DNA of 10,316 nt from an uncultured Clostridia bacterium (GTDB taxonomy: Bacteria; Bacillota; Clostridia; RGIG6154): positions 1-10,316 of the forward strand of contig CAKSDT010000063.1 of the NCBI GenBank assembly GCA_934446135.1, given 5' to 3'. This document shows positions 1-5,367 of the stretch, one piece after another. The notes under the pieces were generated by a model, which was not told the origin of the DNA, did no database searches, and saw nothing but the letters and a program-made list of their open reading frames with translations. A program made the position numbers and the translations under genes. The number at the start of each line of letters is the position of its first letter. Positions within the stretch are counted from its first letter, which is position 1.

Positions 1-962
1 GTGTTGCAAGAATGTTTACCGCAATAGGTCTTGACAATAAAGATTTTATACATGTTGCATACGGTTATGGACTGTTTACCGGCGGACTCGGTGCACATGA
101 AGGTGCACAAAGAATCGGTGCTACAGTAATTCCTATATCGGCCGGAAATACTCATAATCAACTTCAGACTATGGTTGATTTCGGTTCAACCTGTCTTTGC
201 TGCACACCGTCATATGCAATGTATTTGGGCGAGGCGGTAAATGAGGAAGGATTAACAGACAAACTTAAATTAAAAGTCGGTGTCTTCGGTGCAGAACCTT
301 GGTCTGAAGATATGAGAAAAGCAATAGAAAACGCTTTGGGAATTAAGGCATACGACATTTACGGACTTTCTGAAATAATGGGACCAGGTGTTGCATATGA
401 GTGCAGTGAACAAACGGGCATGCACATTTGCGAAGATATGTTTATTGCCGAAATAATTGACCCCGATACCGGAGAAGTTCTTCCTGAAGGCGAAACAGGC
501 GAACTTGTATTTACGACACTTACAAAGGAAGGTTTCCCTCTTATAAGGTATAGAACAAGAGATATTTGCACTCTTATATATGAACCTTGCAAATGCGGAA
601 GAACTCATATAAGAATGAAAAAGCCGCAGGGCAGAAGCGACGATATGCTTATCATAAGGGGTGTAAATGTGTTCCCATCTCAAATTGAAGAGGTTCTCCT
701 TAAGGTTAATGCCAATGTTACTCCAAATTACCAAATAATTGTCGACAGAGTAAATAATAATGATACATTTGATATCAATGTAGAAATGAGCGAAACATTA
801 TTCGGCGATGATGTAAAGACCATTGAGCGTATTGAAAGAAAAATTACCGATGACTTGAGAAGTGTTCTCGGAATCGGTGCAAAAGTACACCTTGTCAATC
901 CCAAATCAATCGAAAGAAGCAAGGGCAAGGCAAAAAGAGTTATTGACAAAAGGAAACTTTAA
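1..962 (+). CDS. paaK: Phenylacetate-CoA ligase (PaaK family), 5'-truncated
   Basis: An adenylate-forming (ANL superfamily) enzyme that activates phenylacetate or a related aryl acid with ATP and CoA in the cytoplasm. The frame is open from base 3 (V-A-R before the first Met at 12), and family members run to about 430 residues, so roughly the first 110 residues lie outside the window and the Met at 12 is internal. Visible landmarks in order: the glycine-rich GYGLFTGGLGAHEG stretch, GAEPWSEDMR, the YDIYGLSEIMGPG motif (ANL A5), GELVFTTLTKEGFPLIRYRTRD, a CKCGRTH turn, the hinge GRSDDMLIIRGVNVFP, and a C-terminal KGKAKRV segment carrying the likely adenylation lysine. The ACT gene follows after 18 bases, so they are cotranscribed. 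In many anaerobes such ligases sit with indolepyruvate ferredoxin oxidoreductase genes; those would be upstream, out of view. The exact aryl substrate is not readable from sequence. Confidence 0.95.
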   Translation, partial: VARMFTAIGLDNKDFIHVAYGYGLFTGGLGAHEGAQRIGATVIPISAGNTHNQLQTMVDFGSTCLCCTPSYAMYLGEAVNEEGLTDKLKLKVGVFGAEPWSEDMRKAIENALGIKAYDIYGLSEIMGPGVAYECSEQTGMHICEDMFIAEIIDPDTGEVLPEGETGELVFTTLTKEGFPLIRYRTRDICTLIYEPCKCGRTHIRMKKPQGRSDDMLIIRGVNVFPSQIEEVLLKVNANVTPNYQIIVDRVNNNDTFDINVEMSETLFGDDVKTIERIERKITDDLRSVLGIGAKVHLVNPKSIERSKGKAKRVIDKRKL

Positions 963-980
963 AAGCGAGGTAAATATATT

Positions 981-1412
981 ATGTTTATAAAACAGTTATC
1001 CATATTTGCAGAAAACAAACCCGGCAGGCTTGTTGCTATTATTGATGCTCTTGCAGAAAATAATATTGATATTAGTGCCCTCTCCATTGCGGACACTACG
1101 GATTACGGAATTGTAAGAATGATAGTGAATAATCCCGAACTTGCGGTGGATTCACTTAAAAAGATCGGTGTGTTTGTAAAAATTACAAATGTTATTGCAG
1201 TAACTATTGAAGATACGCCCGGAGGACTTGCAAAATCACTTCACAATATAACAGACCGCGGAATAGAAATTAACTATATGTATGCGTTTGTCGGAAAGAT
1301 ATCCGGAAAGGCAATAATGGTTTTAAAAGTAAGCGACCCTGAAGAAGCAATTGAGATTCTTAAAAACTCAAATATAGAAATGCTGTCGGCAAAAGATGTA
1401 TACAGACTGTAA
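981..1412 (+). CDS. Tandem ACT-domain protein (amino-acid-binding regulator)
   Basis: A 143-residue soluble protein made of two ACT domains and nothing else: domain 1 at about residues 2-70 (LSIFAENKPGRLVAI, then NNIDISALSIADT) and domain 2 at about 72-140 (VTIEDTPGGLAKSLH, then GIEINYMYAF). Each shows the ACT pattern of a beta strand, the xxxxPGxL loop, a helix and the 'N-I-D/N-I' strand. ACT pairs bind small ligands, usually amino acids, at domain interfaces. Stand-alone double-ACT proteins commonly neighbour paaK in Firmicutes and are presumed to sense an aromatic amino acid or acid; that role is inference. The ribosome site is modest (GCGAGG at 965-970, spacer 10). The 3' end overlaps the amidohydrolase start by 17 bases, suggesting translational coupling. 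Confidence 0.92.
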   Translation: MFIKQLSIFAENKPGRLVAIIDALAENNIDISALSIADTTDYGIVRMIVNNPELAVDSLKKIGVFVKITNVIAVTIEDTPGGLAKSLHNITDRGIEINYMYAFVGKISGKAIMVLKVSDPEEAIEILKNSNIEMLSAKDVYRL

Positions 1413-2235
1413 TGAAATCATTGACTTTCATACACATATTTTTCCGGACTCAATTGCGGAAAAAACCATTAAAGTGTTAAAAAGCAATATAAAAAGAGAA
1501 CGGGGCAAATCTGTAAACAATTATACCGATGCAACCCTTTCGGGACTAAAAAAATCAATGGAAGAAAACGGCATTTTTATGTCTGTTATACTTCCTATTG
1601 TCACAAATCCGAAAAGCACGGTTCATATTAACGAATTTGCTTTAAAAATCAACCGTGAAAACAGGAATATAATTTCTTTTGCAGGAATACATCCGCTTTC
1701 GGAGAATATTTCAAAGACAATGGAAGAAATTAAAAATGCCGGATTTTTTGGTATTAAGTTACACCCCGAATTTCAGAATTTTTATATAAACTCACCGGAA
1801 GGAATTAAAATTCTTGAAGAAGCGGAAAAACAGGGACTCTATACTGTTATACATTCAGGTGCCGATATAGGTATGCCTCCCCCTGTTCACTGCACCCCCG
1901 AAATGCTTAAAGATGTTTTAAACTATGTTTCGGGAAAATATATAATTGCGGCACATTTAGGCGGTTGGTCTATGCCCGACAGAGTTGAAAAATGCCTTGT
2001 AGGAACGAATATAATGTTTGACACAGCATTTATCAAAGATTATGTTTCTGAGGACCGTATAACGAGAATTATCAATTCCCACGGAAGCGAAAAAATTGTT
2101 TTCGGGAGTGATTCTCCGTGGGAAAATCCGAAAGATACGGCGAAGTTTATCACTTCTCTTAATATTGATTCCGATGCAATTTCAAATATACTGTATAAAA
2201 ATGCGGCCAGAATATTAAAAAAACAGGTTGACTGA
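1396..2235 (+). CDS. Metal-dependent amidohydrolase (amidohydrolase-2 / TIM-barrel)
   Basis: A 279-residue cytoplasmic hydrolase of the amidohydrolase superfamily. Metal-ligand signatures occur in the expected order: DFHTH (H12, H14) after strand 1, GIKLHPE (H123) at about 119-125, VIHSG (H153), AAHLGG (H187), and FGSDSPW (D239), the last-strand aspartate. This set fits the PF04909-type subgroup, which includes decarboxylases and hydrolases of aromatic or lactone substrates; the substrate cannot be named. There is no signal peptide. The ATG at 1396 lies inside the ACT gene, is the only sensible start giving the DFHTH strand, and has no good ribosome site, so it probably relies on coupling to the ACT gene. 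It is the last gene of the paaK operon, and its stop codon lies inside the terminator hairpin. A part in aryl-acid metabolism is inferred from position only. Confidence 0.88.
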   Translation: MYTDCNEIIDFHTHIFPDSIAEKTIKVLKSNIKRERGKSVNNYTDATLSGLKKSMEENGIFMSVILPIVTNPKSTVHINEFALKINRENRNIISFAGIHPLSENISKTMEEIKNAGFFGIKLHPEFQNFYINSPEGIKILEEAEKQGLYTVIHSGADIGMPPPVHCTPEMLKDVLNYVSGKYIIAAHLGGWSMPDRVEKCLVGTNIMFDTAFIKDYVSEDRITRIINSHGSEKIVFGSDSPWENPKDTAKFITSLNIDSDAISNILYKNAARILKKQVD

Positions 2236-2252
2236 AAAGTCACCTGTTTTTT
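2221..2252. terminator. Intrinsic terminator between convergent genes
   Basis: The arms 2221-2233 and 2238-2249 form a 12-bp stem with one bulged T and a GAAA tetraloop, followed by T2247-T2252. On the other strand the hairpin is followed by Ts complementary to the A run at about 2217-2223, so it can serve both the amidohydrolase (+) and the glycosyltransferase (-). The stop codon of the amidohydrolase (2233-2235) sits at the stem top and loop. Confidence 0.88.
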
Positions 2253-2254
2253 AA

Positions 2255-3364
2255 TTATTGAAGTGAAAATAAAAATTCACATAAATCTCTTGTTGCGTTT
2301 GGCTTGGACATTTTTTCTATATCCTCTCTTATATGTGACTTACGCCAACTGTTCGTAAGAAGTTGGTACACTGCCTCATCTATAGGATATGTCTCCGTTA
2401 CATACTGTGCCAAACCGTTATTCATTAAAAACTCAAGATTTCTGTCCTCCTGTCCCGGAATAGGATTAATAAGAATAAGCGGCATTTTTTTTGCAAGTGC
2501 TTCGGAAACCGTAAGTCCTCCCGGTTTGGTTATAATGCACTCTGACGCATCCATTAAAACATCAACATTATCTACAAAACCATATACAAACTTTTTCTTT
2601 TCGGTAAAAAGGTTTTCTACACGCTTTTTCATTCTTTTGTTATTTCCGCAGACAATAAGCATCTGAAAATCCATATTAAGTGTATCAAGTGCTGCAATGT
2701 GTTCTACGACATTTCCGAACCCCATAGAACCGCTCATTATAAGAATTGTAGGCTTGTCCGGTATTCCGAGTTGTTTTTTTGCTTCTGATTCAGGTATTTT
2801 AACTGAAAACTTTTCATCTATCGGTATTCCAAAAGGCAGTATTCTGTCTAAGGGAAGTCTTTTTTTTGCCATCTGAAGATTTAAAAGTTCTGACGCTGTA
2901 ACATAATAATCAATATAACTATCCTCCCACAATGGATGAACAGTGAAATCAGTTACAATTCCTACTATTTTTACTCCTTCTAAAATTTCCTGGTTCATAT
3001 TTTCAAGTAATTCAACTGTAAGAACATGCGAACAGATTATTACATCAGGTTTGTACTCCTTAACGCAATTCGAAAACGGAATACTCATAATTTTGTTTAC
3101 ACCGTGTCTTAAAGTAAACTTTTTACCTGAGGCATCGTGGGTTTCAAAATACCTGTAAAATTTTGAATATGTATTGGGCACATACTTGGTAGACATTAAA
3201 TACCCCTTTGAAACAACCTTGCTCAATGCAGGTTCTATATATTCATAAGCATCAACTACCAAAGCATCATATCCTTCGCCTTTTTCATTGATGTACTTTG
3301 CCAGAGCCTTACACACAGAATTGTGACCGCCTCCCGTAGATAACGATAAAATCAATGCTCTCAT
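2255..3364 (-). CDS. GT28 glycolipid glycosyltransferase (UgtP / MGDG-synthase family)
   Basis: A 369-residue peripheral membrane enzyme predicted to transfer a sugar from a UDP-sugar to diacylglycerol, giving membrane glycolipids and possibly a lipoteichoic acid anchor. The N-terminal half has the family opening SLSTGGGHNSVCKAL (about 7-21), PDVIICSHVLT, and VTDFTVHPLW (about 137-146). The C-terminal half has LIMSGSMGFGN (about 208-218), YGFVDNV, and the nucleotide-sugar site ITKPGGLTVSEAL (about 278-290) followed by the PIPGQEDRN loop (301-309). MurG shares the fold, but the TDFTVHP and PGQE signatures point to the MGDG-synthase/UgtP branch. Sugar identity and processivity are unknown. The frame is open to 3391, but GGAGG at 3371-3375 with a 6-base spacer picks the ATG at 3364, and MRALILSLS is the family N-terminus. 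It is monocistronic with its own promoter. Confidence 0.93.
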   Translation of the reverse strand: MRALILSLSTGGGHNSVCKALAKYINEKGEGYDALVVDAYEYIEPALSKVVSKGYLMSTKYVPNTYSKFYRYFETHDASGKKFTLRHGVNKIMSIPFSNCVKEYKPDVIICSHVLTVELLENMNQEILEGVKIVGIVTDFTVHPLWEDSYIDYYVTASELLNLQMAKKRLPLDRILPFGIPIDEKFSVKIPESEAKKQLGIPDKPTILIMSGSMGFGNVVEHIAALDTLNMDFQMLIVCGNNKRMKKRVENLFTEKKKFVYGFVDNVDVLMDASECIITKPGGLTVSEALAKKMPLILINPIPGQEDRNLEFLMNNGLAQYVTETYPIDEAVYQLLTNSWRKSHIREDIEKMSKPNATRDLCEFLFSLQ

Positions 3365-3370
3365 AGATTT

Positions 3371-3375
3371 CCTCC
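3371..3375 (-). promoter_or_regulatory. Ribosome binding site deciding the glycosyltransferase start
   Basis: GGAGG on the minus strand, 6 bases before the ATG at 3364. It excludes the earlier in-frame ATG at 3391, which has no such site and lies close to the predicted transcription start. Confidence 0.85.
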
Positions 3376-3396
3376 AAAGTTTAATTATCAATTATT

Positions 3397-3425
3397 ATAA
3401 TACAACTTTGTTAAAAAAAAGTCAA
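3397..3425 (-). promoter_or_regulatory. SigA-type promoter of the glycosyltransferase
   Basis: On the minus strand TTGACT (3425-3420) and TATTAT (3402-3397) are separated by 17 bases, close to the vegetative consensus. The predicted transcription start is near 3390, giving a leader of about 26 bases. Confidence 0.75.
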
Positions 3426-3436
3426 TTTATTTTGTA

Positions 3437-3463
3437 ACACTAATCATCAATTTTTCATAATAT
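3437..3463 (+). promoter_or_regulatory. Possible mother-cell sigma (SigE/SigK-like) promoter for the cysteine-rich pair
   Basis: CATAATAT at 3456-3463 matches the CATANNNT -10 of Bacillus/Clostridium mother-cell sigma factors, with an AC dinucleotide 17 bases upstream (3437-3438) as in the SigK -35. A SigA promoter is poor here: the only TTG-type -35 (TTGTAA, 3432-3437) is 20 or more bases from any TA-rich -10. The match is short, so this is suggestive only. Confidence 0.35.
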
Positions 3464-3488
3464 GCTATTGTAAAGGAGGAAACAAAAA

Positions 3489-3707
3489 ATGTCATTCTTA
3501 AATCGTTTTGATGAAGATTCAATTTTATGGTTCATCATTTTATTCTTGTTATTATTCTGGTGCGGTAAAGGCTGCAAAGACGACGGTTGTTGCTATAAAG
3601 ACCCTTGCAACAAATGCGGTTGCGAAGATGAATGCGGCTGTAATGAATTGCCGACAAACGGATGTAACAGACACTATATGGGTGGATGTAACAACACCTG
3701 CTGCTAA
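3489..3707 (+). CDS. Small cysteine-rich membrane-anchored protein (72 aa)
   Basis: I do not recognise a named family. The protein has a short acidic N-terminus (residues 1-11), one hydrophobic segment rich in Phe, Leu and Ile (12-24, DSILWFIILFLLLFW), and a tail with 13 cysteines in about 48 residues, arranged as CC, CxC and CxxC clusters with Asp, Glu, Lys and Asn between them. The architecture suggests a single-helix membrane peptide exposing a metal-binding or disulfide-crosslinked tail, as in some small Firmicutes spore-coat or 'high-cysteine' proteins; that comparison is inference. The start is firm: AAAGGAGGA ends 8 bases before the ATG. A second cysteine-rich gene follows 20 bases after the stop, so they form a two-gene unit. 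A mother-cell-like promoter element lies upstream. Overlapping frames are shadows. Confidence 0.8.
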   Translation: MSFLNRFDEDSILWFIILFLLLFWCGKGCKDDGCCYKDPCNKCGCEDECGCNELPTNGCNRHYMGGCNNTCC

Positions 3708-3727
3708 TTAGATCCGGAGGTTTGTAA

Positions 3728-3898
3728 ATGAACGAATTATCTTGTTGCAACAACGGTTGTGGCTGCAATAACAATAGCTACGACAATAACATATGGATAT
3801 GGATTATAATAATAGCGGCTGTTATATTGATTTTCTTCAACGGAAATAATAATTCAGGATGCGGATGCAATAATAACAGTTGTTATCAGAATCTGTAA
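3728..3898 (+). CDS. Small Asn/Cys-rich membrane protein (56 aa) with a duplicated GCGCNNNS motif
   Basis: A short gene with a perfect ribosome site (GGAGG at 3716-3720, 7-base spacer) and an ATG at 3728. The 56-residue product has 7 Cys and 16 Asn. A central hydrophobic stretch (about residues 22-37, IWIWIIIIAAVILIFF) is flanked on both sides by the same octapeptide GCGCNNNS (residues 10-17 and 44-51). If the stretch spans the membrane, the two motifs face opposite sides; if it lies flat or forms a hairpin, they could meet. No known family is recognised, though it resembles small proteins annotated as 'chorion class high-cysteine' or spore-coat-like in gut Clostridia (from memory, not checked). 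It is cotranscribed with the 72-aa cysteine-rich gene and followed directly by a strong terminator. Confidence 0.75.
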   Translation: MNELSCCNNGCGCNNNSYDNNIWIWIIIIAAVILIFFNGNNNSGCGCNNNSCYQNL

Positions 3899-3902
3899 AA
3901 AC

Positions 3903-3941
3903 AAAATTACCTGTCCGAAAAAAATCGGGCAGGTAGTTTTT
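3903..3941. terminator. Intrinsic terminator, probably bidirectional
   Basis: ACCTGTCCGA (3909-3918) pairs with TCGGGCAGGT (3925-3934) with one G-U pair and a six-A loop. Pairing extends outward through A/T pairs to 3903/3940, and a T run occupies 3937-3941. It lies between the cysteine-rich pair (+) and the convergent DUF5662-type gene (-), and overlaps the latter's stop codon. Confidence 0.88.
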
Positions 3942-4464
3942 AGTAATCTTTAGTTCCTCTTATTATCCTAAAAGTGTACTCTTCTCCGTTTTCTTTTAAT
4001 AATGTAAGCCACTTTTCAATCAGTTCCGAAGTTTCAGGATGAATTGCCCGTTTAGGTTTCCCATTCAAAAAGTAATCAAGCGGATGAGAATCAGTGTAAT
4101 TATCTTTCTGGTAAATCTTACTTGCTGCAACTCTGTCGCAAAACATTTCTTTTACATATCTGATCGGCATCTTTACAGGCATAACAACACGCTCTTTGGG
4201 ATTATAATCAGTCCAGTACTCATAATGGTGCTTATTTCTTCCCTTATGATGAAGCCATGCTGAAGAATATCCGAATTTTTCTCTTTCAACCTCGTTCGGA
4301 CTCCTCGTGCCTCTGAAATATTTAGCACCCGGAATAAATTCCGCAGGTGTATATTTTGACAAATCAGGAAAAAGCCCCTGAAACAATATTCCGGACTTAT
4401 AACTGTGAACAATCACTTTGTGTCTGTGGTTGGTTATAGTAATGAAATGTTTTATTATATTCAT
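3940..4464 (-). CDS. DUF5662-like histidine-rich protein, function unknown
   Basis: A 174-residue soluble protein that I place in the DUF5662 group from memory of its central signature; treat the name as likely, not certain. Visible features: an N-terminal helix with HxH (TNHRHKVIVHSY, H13/H15/H20), the stretch FGYSSAWLHHKGRNKHHYEYW (central HH-x5-HH, H72/H73 and H79/H80), FCDRVAASKIY (D110), and SHPLDYF (H127). So many His and Asp residues at fixed spacing resemble a metal-dependent, HD-like helical active site; that is inference. The frame is open to 4518, but the promoter at 4497-4525 puts transcription start near 4490, and GGGGAAG at 4471-4477 sits 6 bases before the ATG at 4464. There is no signal peptide. 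It follows the PHP phosphatase gene by 71 bases with its own promoter. Confidence 0.78.
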   Translation of the reverse strand: MNIIKHFITITNHRHKVIVHSYKSGILFQGLFPDLSKYTPAEFIPGAKYFRGTRSPNEVEREKFGYSSAWLHHKGRNKHHYEYWTDYNPKERVVMPVKMPIRYVKEMFCDRVAASKIYQKDNYTDSHPLDYFLNGKPKRAIHPETSELIEKWLTLLKENGEEYTFRIIRGTKDY

Positions 4465-4470
4465 AAAGTT

Positions 4471-4477
4471 CTTCCCC
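4471..4477 (-). promoter_or_regulatory. Ribosome binding site deciding the DUF5662 start
   Basis: GGGGAAG on the minus strand, 6 bases before the ATG at 4464. The in-frame ATGs at 4518 and 4485 are upstream of, or almost on, the predicted transcription start and lack a site. Confidence 0.6.
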
Positions 4478-4496
4478 GTAAACATATTCTTACTAT

Positions 4497-4525
4497 ATTT
4501 TAAACTTATTTGCAGCAAAAATCAA
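4497..4525 (-). promoter_or_regulatory. SigA-type promoter of the DUF5662-like gene
   Basis: On the minus strand TTGATT (4525-4520), exactly 17 bases, then TAAAAT (4502-4497). It lies in the 71-base gap after the PHP phosphatase gene and means the two genes need not share a transcript. Confidence 0.65.
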
Positions 4526-4535
4526 GTCATTTTTA

Positions 4536-5297
4536 TTATGGTCTTACAAGTTTAACATTTTCCTCAATCTTAAGGCCTAAAGAGTCAGCAAATTCTTTTG
4601 CAAAATGATAATTGGTAAATGCGTTTTCCTCGTGTGCATCAATTCCTATAACAAATTTATTTCCTATTTCTTTTGCAAGTTCAAAAAATCTTTTACCGGG
4701 GTAGTTTCTATTTTCCCTAAGTCCCAAAGCGTTAATTTCAAGCGGGATATCCTTTTCTTTTGCCATTTTGCAAATTTCTGTCATATACTTGTCATATATT
4801 TTTCGTTCACCTCGGAAATTAATAATATCCGGATGTGCAATGTAAGTAAATTTGCCAGTTTCTATTCCGTTCAAAATACAATTTGTATAATCGTAAATGT
4901 GTTTTTCCTCACAAGTCGGGGTTGTTGACCAAATTCCATCGTATATTTCTCCGTTTGTATGATGCACGGCAAGAATTAAATAATCACAAGTATCCCTTTT
5001 AATAAATTCAAGGGCATCATCAAAATGTTTCGGATACCATTCCATTTCATAACCAATATAAATTTTAATCTTATCTTTATATTTTTCCCTCAACTCAGTA
5101 ACTTCATTTACATATTTTTCTGCCTCATCGGGTTTCATTCTGAAATTAGAATAATAACTGCCGTCAAAAAAATATGGTGAATGGTCCGAAAAACCAAGTT
5201 CCTTTATTCCTTGCTTTATAGCATTTTTCACATAATTTTCCATTTTACCGTATGCGTGATTGCAGTGATATGTGTGAGTATGATAATTGTATTTCAC
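4536..5297 (-). CDS. PHP-domain phosphatase, HisJ/HisK-type histidinol-phosphatase family
   Basis: A 253-residue cytoplasmic metal-dependent phosphoesterase of the PHP superfamily. The ligands appear in order: YHTHTYHCNHA (H6, H8 and H14), GFSDHSP (D38, H39), the glutamate in IGYEMEW (E84), LAVHHTNG (H112/H113), YIAHPDI (H155) and IGIDAHE (D220, H222). Together these build the trinuclear site of the HisJ family, which removes phosphate from L-histidinol phosphate in histidine synthesis. No his genes are nearby, and many clostridial paralogues act on other phosphate esters, so the substrate is uncertain. It starts with GTG at 5297, supported by GGAGG at 5305-5309 with a 7-base spacer; the product begins MKYNYHTH, the usual family N-terminus. 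A hairpin at 5319-5345 lies just upstream, in the gap after the SLH protein gene. No convincing promoter was found, so read-through from upstream is possible. Confidence 0.88.
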   Translation of the reverse strand: MKYNYHTHTYHCNHAYGKMENYVKNAIKQGIKELGFSDHSPYFFDGSYYSNFRMKPDEAEKYVNEVTELREKYKDKIKIYIGYEMEWYPKHFDDALEFIKRDTCDYLILAVHHTNGEIYDGIWSTTPTCEEKHIYDYTNCILNGIETGKFTYIAHPDIINFRGERKIYDKYMTEICKMAKEKDIPLEINALGLRENRNYPGKRFFELAKEIGNKFVIGIDAHEENAFTNYHFAKEFADSLGLKIEENVKLVRP

Positions 5298-5318
5298 AAG
5301 GACACCTCCAAGTCATAA

Positions 5319-5345
5319 CCGATTTGTTATTACATAAAAAATCGG
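5319..5345. other. Inverted repeat in the intergenic gap (weak terminator or attenuator candidate)
   Basis: Arms 5319-5330 and 5334-5345 pair over 11 of 12 positions (CCGATTT against AAATCGG, one mismatch, then four A/T pairs) around a 3-base loop. On the minus strand no clean T run follows, so it is not a standard terminator. It lies about 10 bases upstream of the ribosome site of the PHP gene. Confidence 0.4.
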
Positions 5346-5367
5346 CAAATCAATATACAGTTTTATT

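Noticed and set aside
270..734. 154-codon open frame on the minus strand opposite paaK
   Set aside because: It lies wholly inside a well-conserved ligase gene, has no ribosome site, and its product has no recognisable fold or composition pattern.
3508..3711. Alternative +1-shifted frame over the 72-aa cysteine-rich gene
   Set aside because: The ribosome site and hydrophobic/cysteine pattern belong to the ATG at 3489; the other frame is an Ala/Thr-rich shadow.
3535..3774. Minus-strand open frame opposite the cysteine-rich pair
   Set aside because: It is the antisense shadow of both small genes with no signals of its own.
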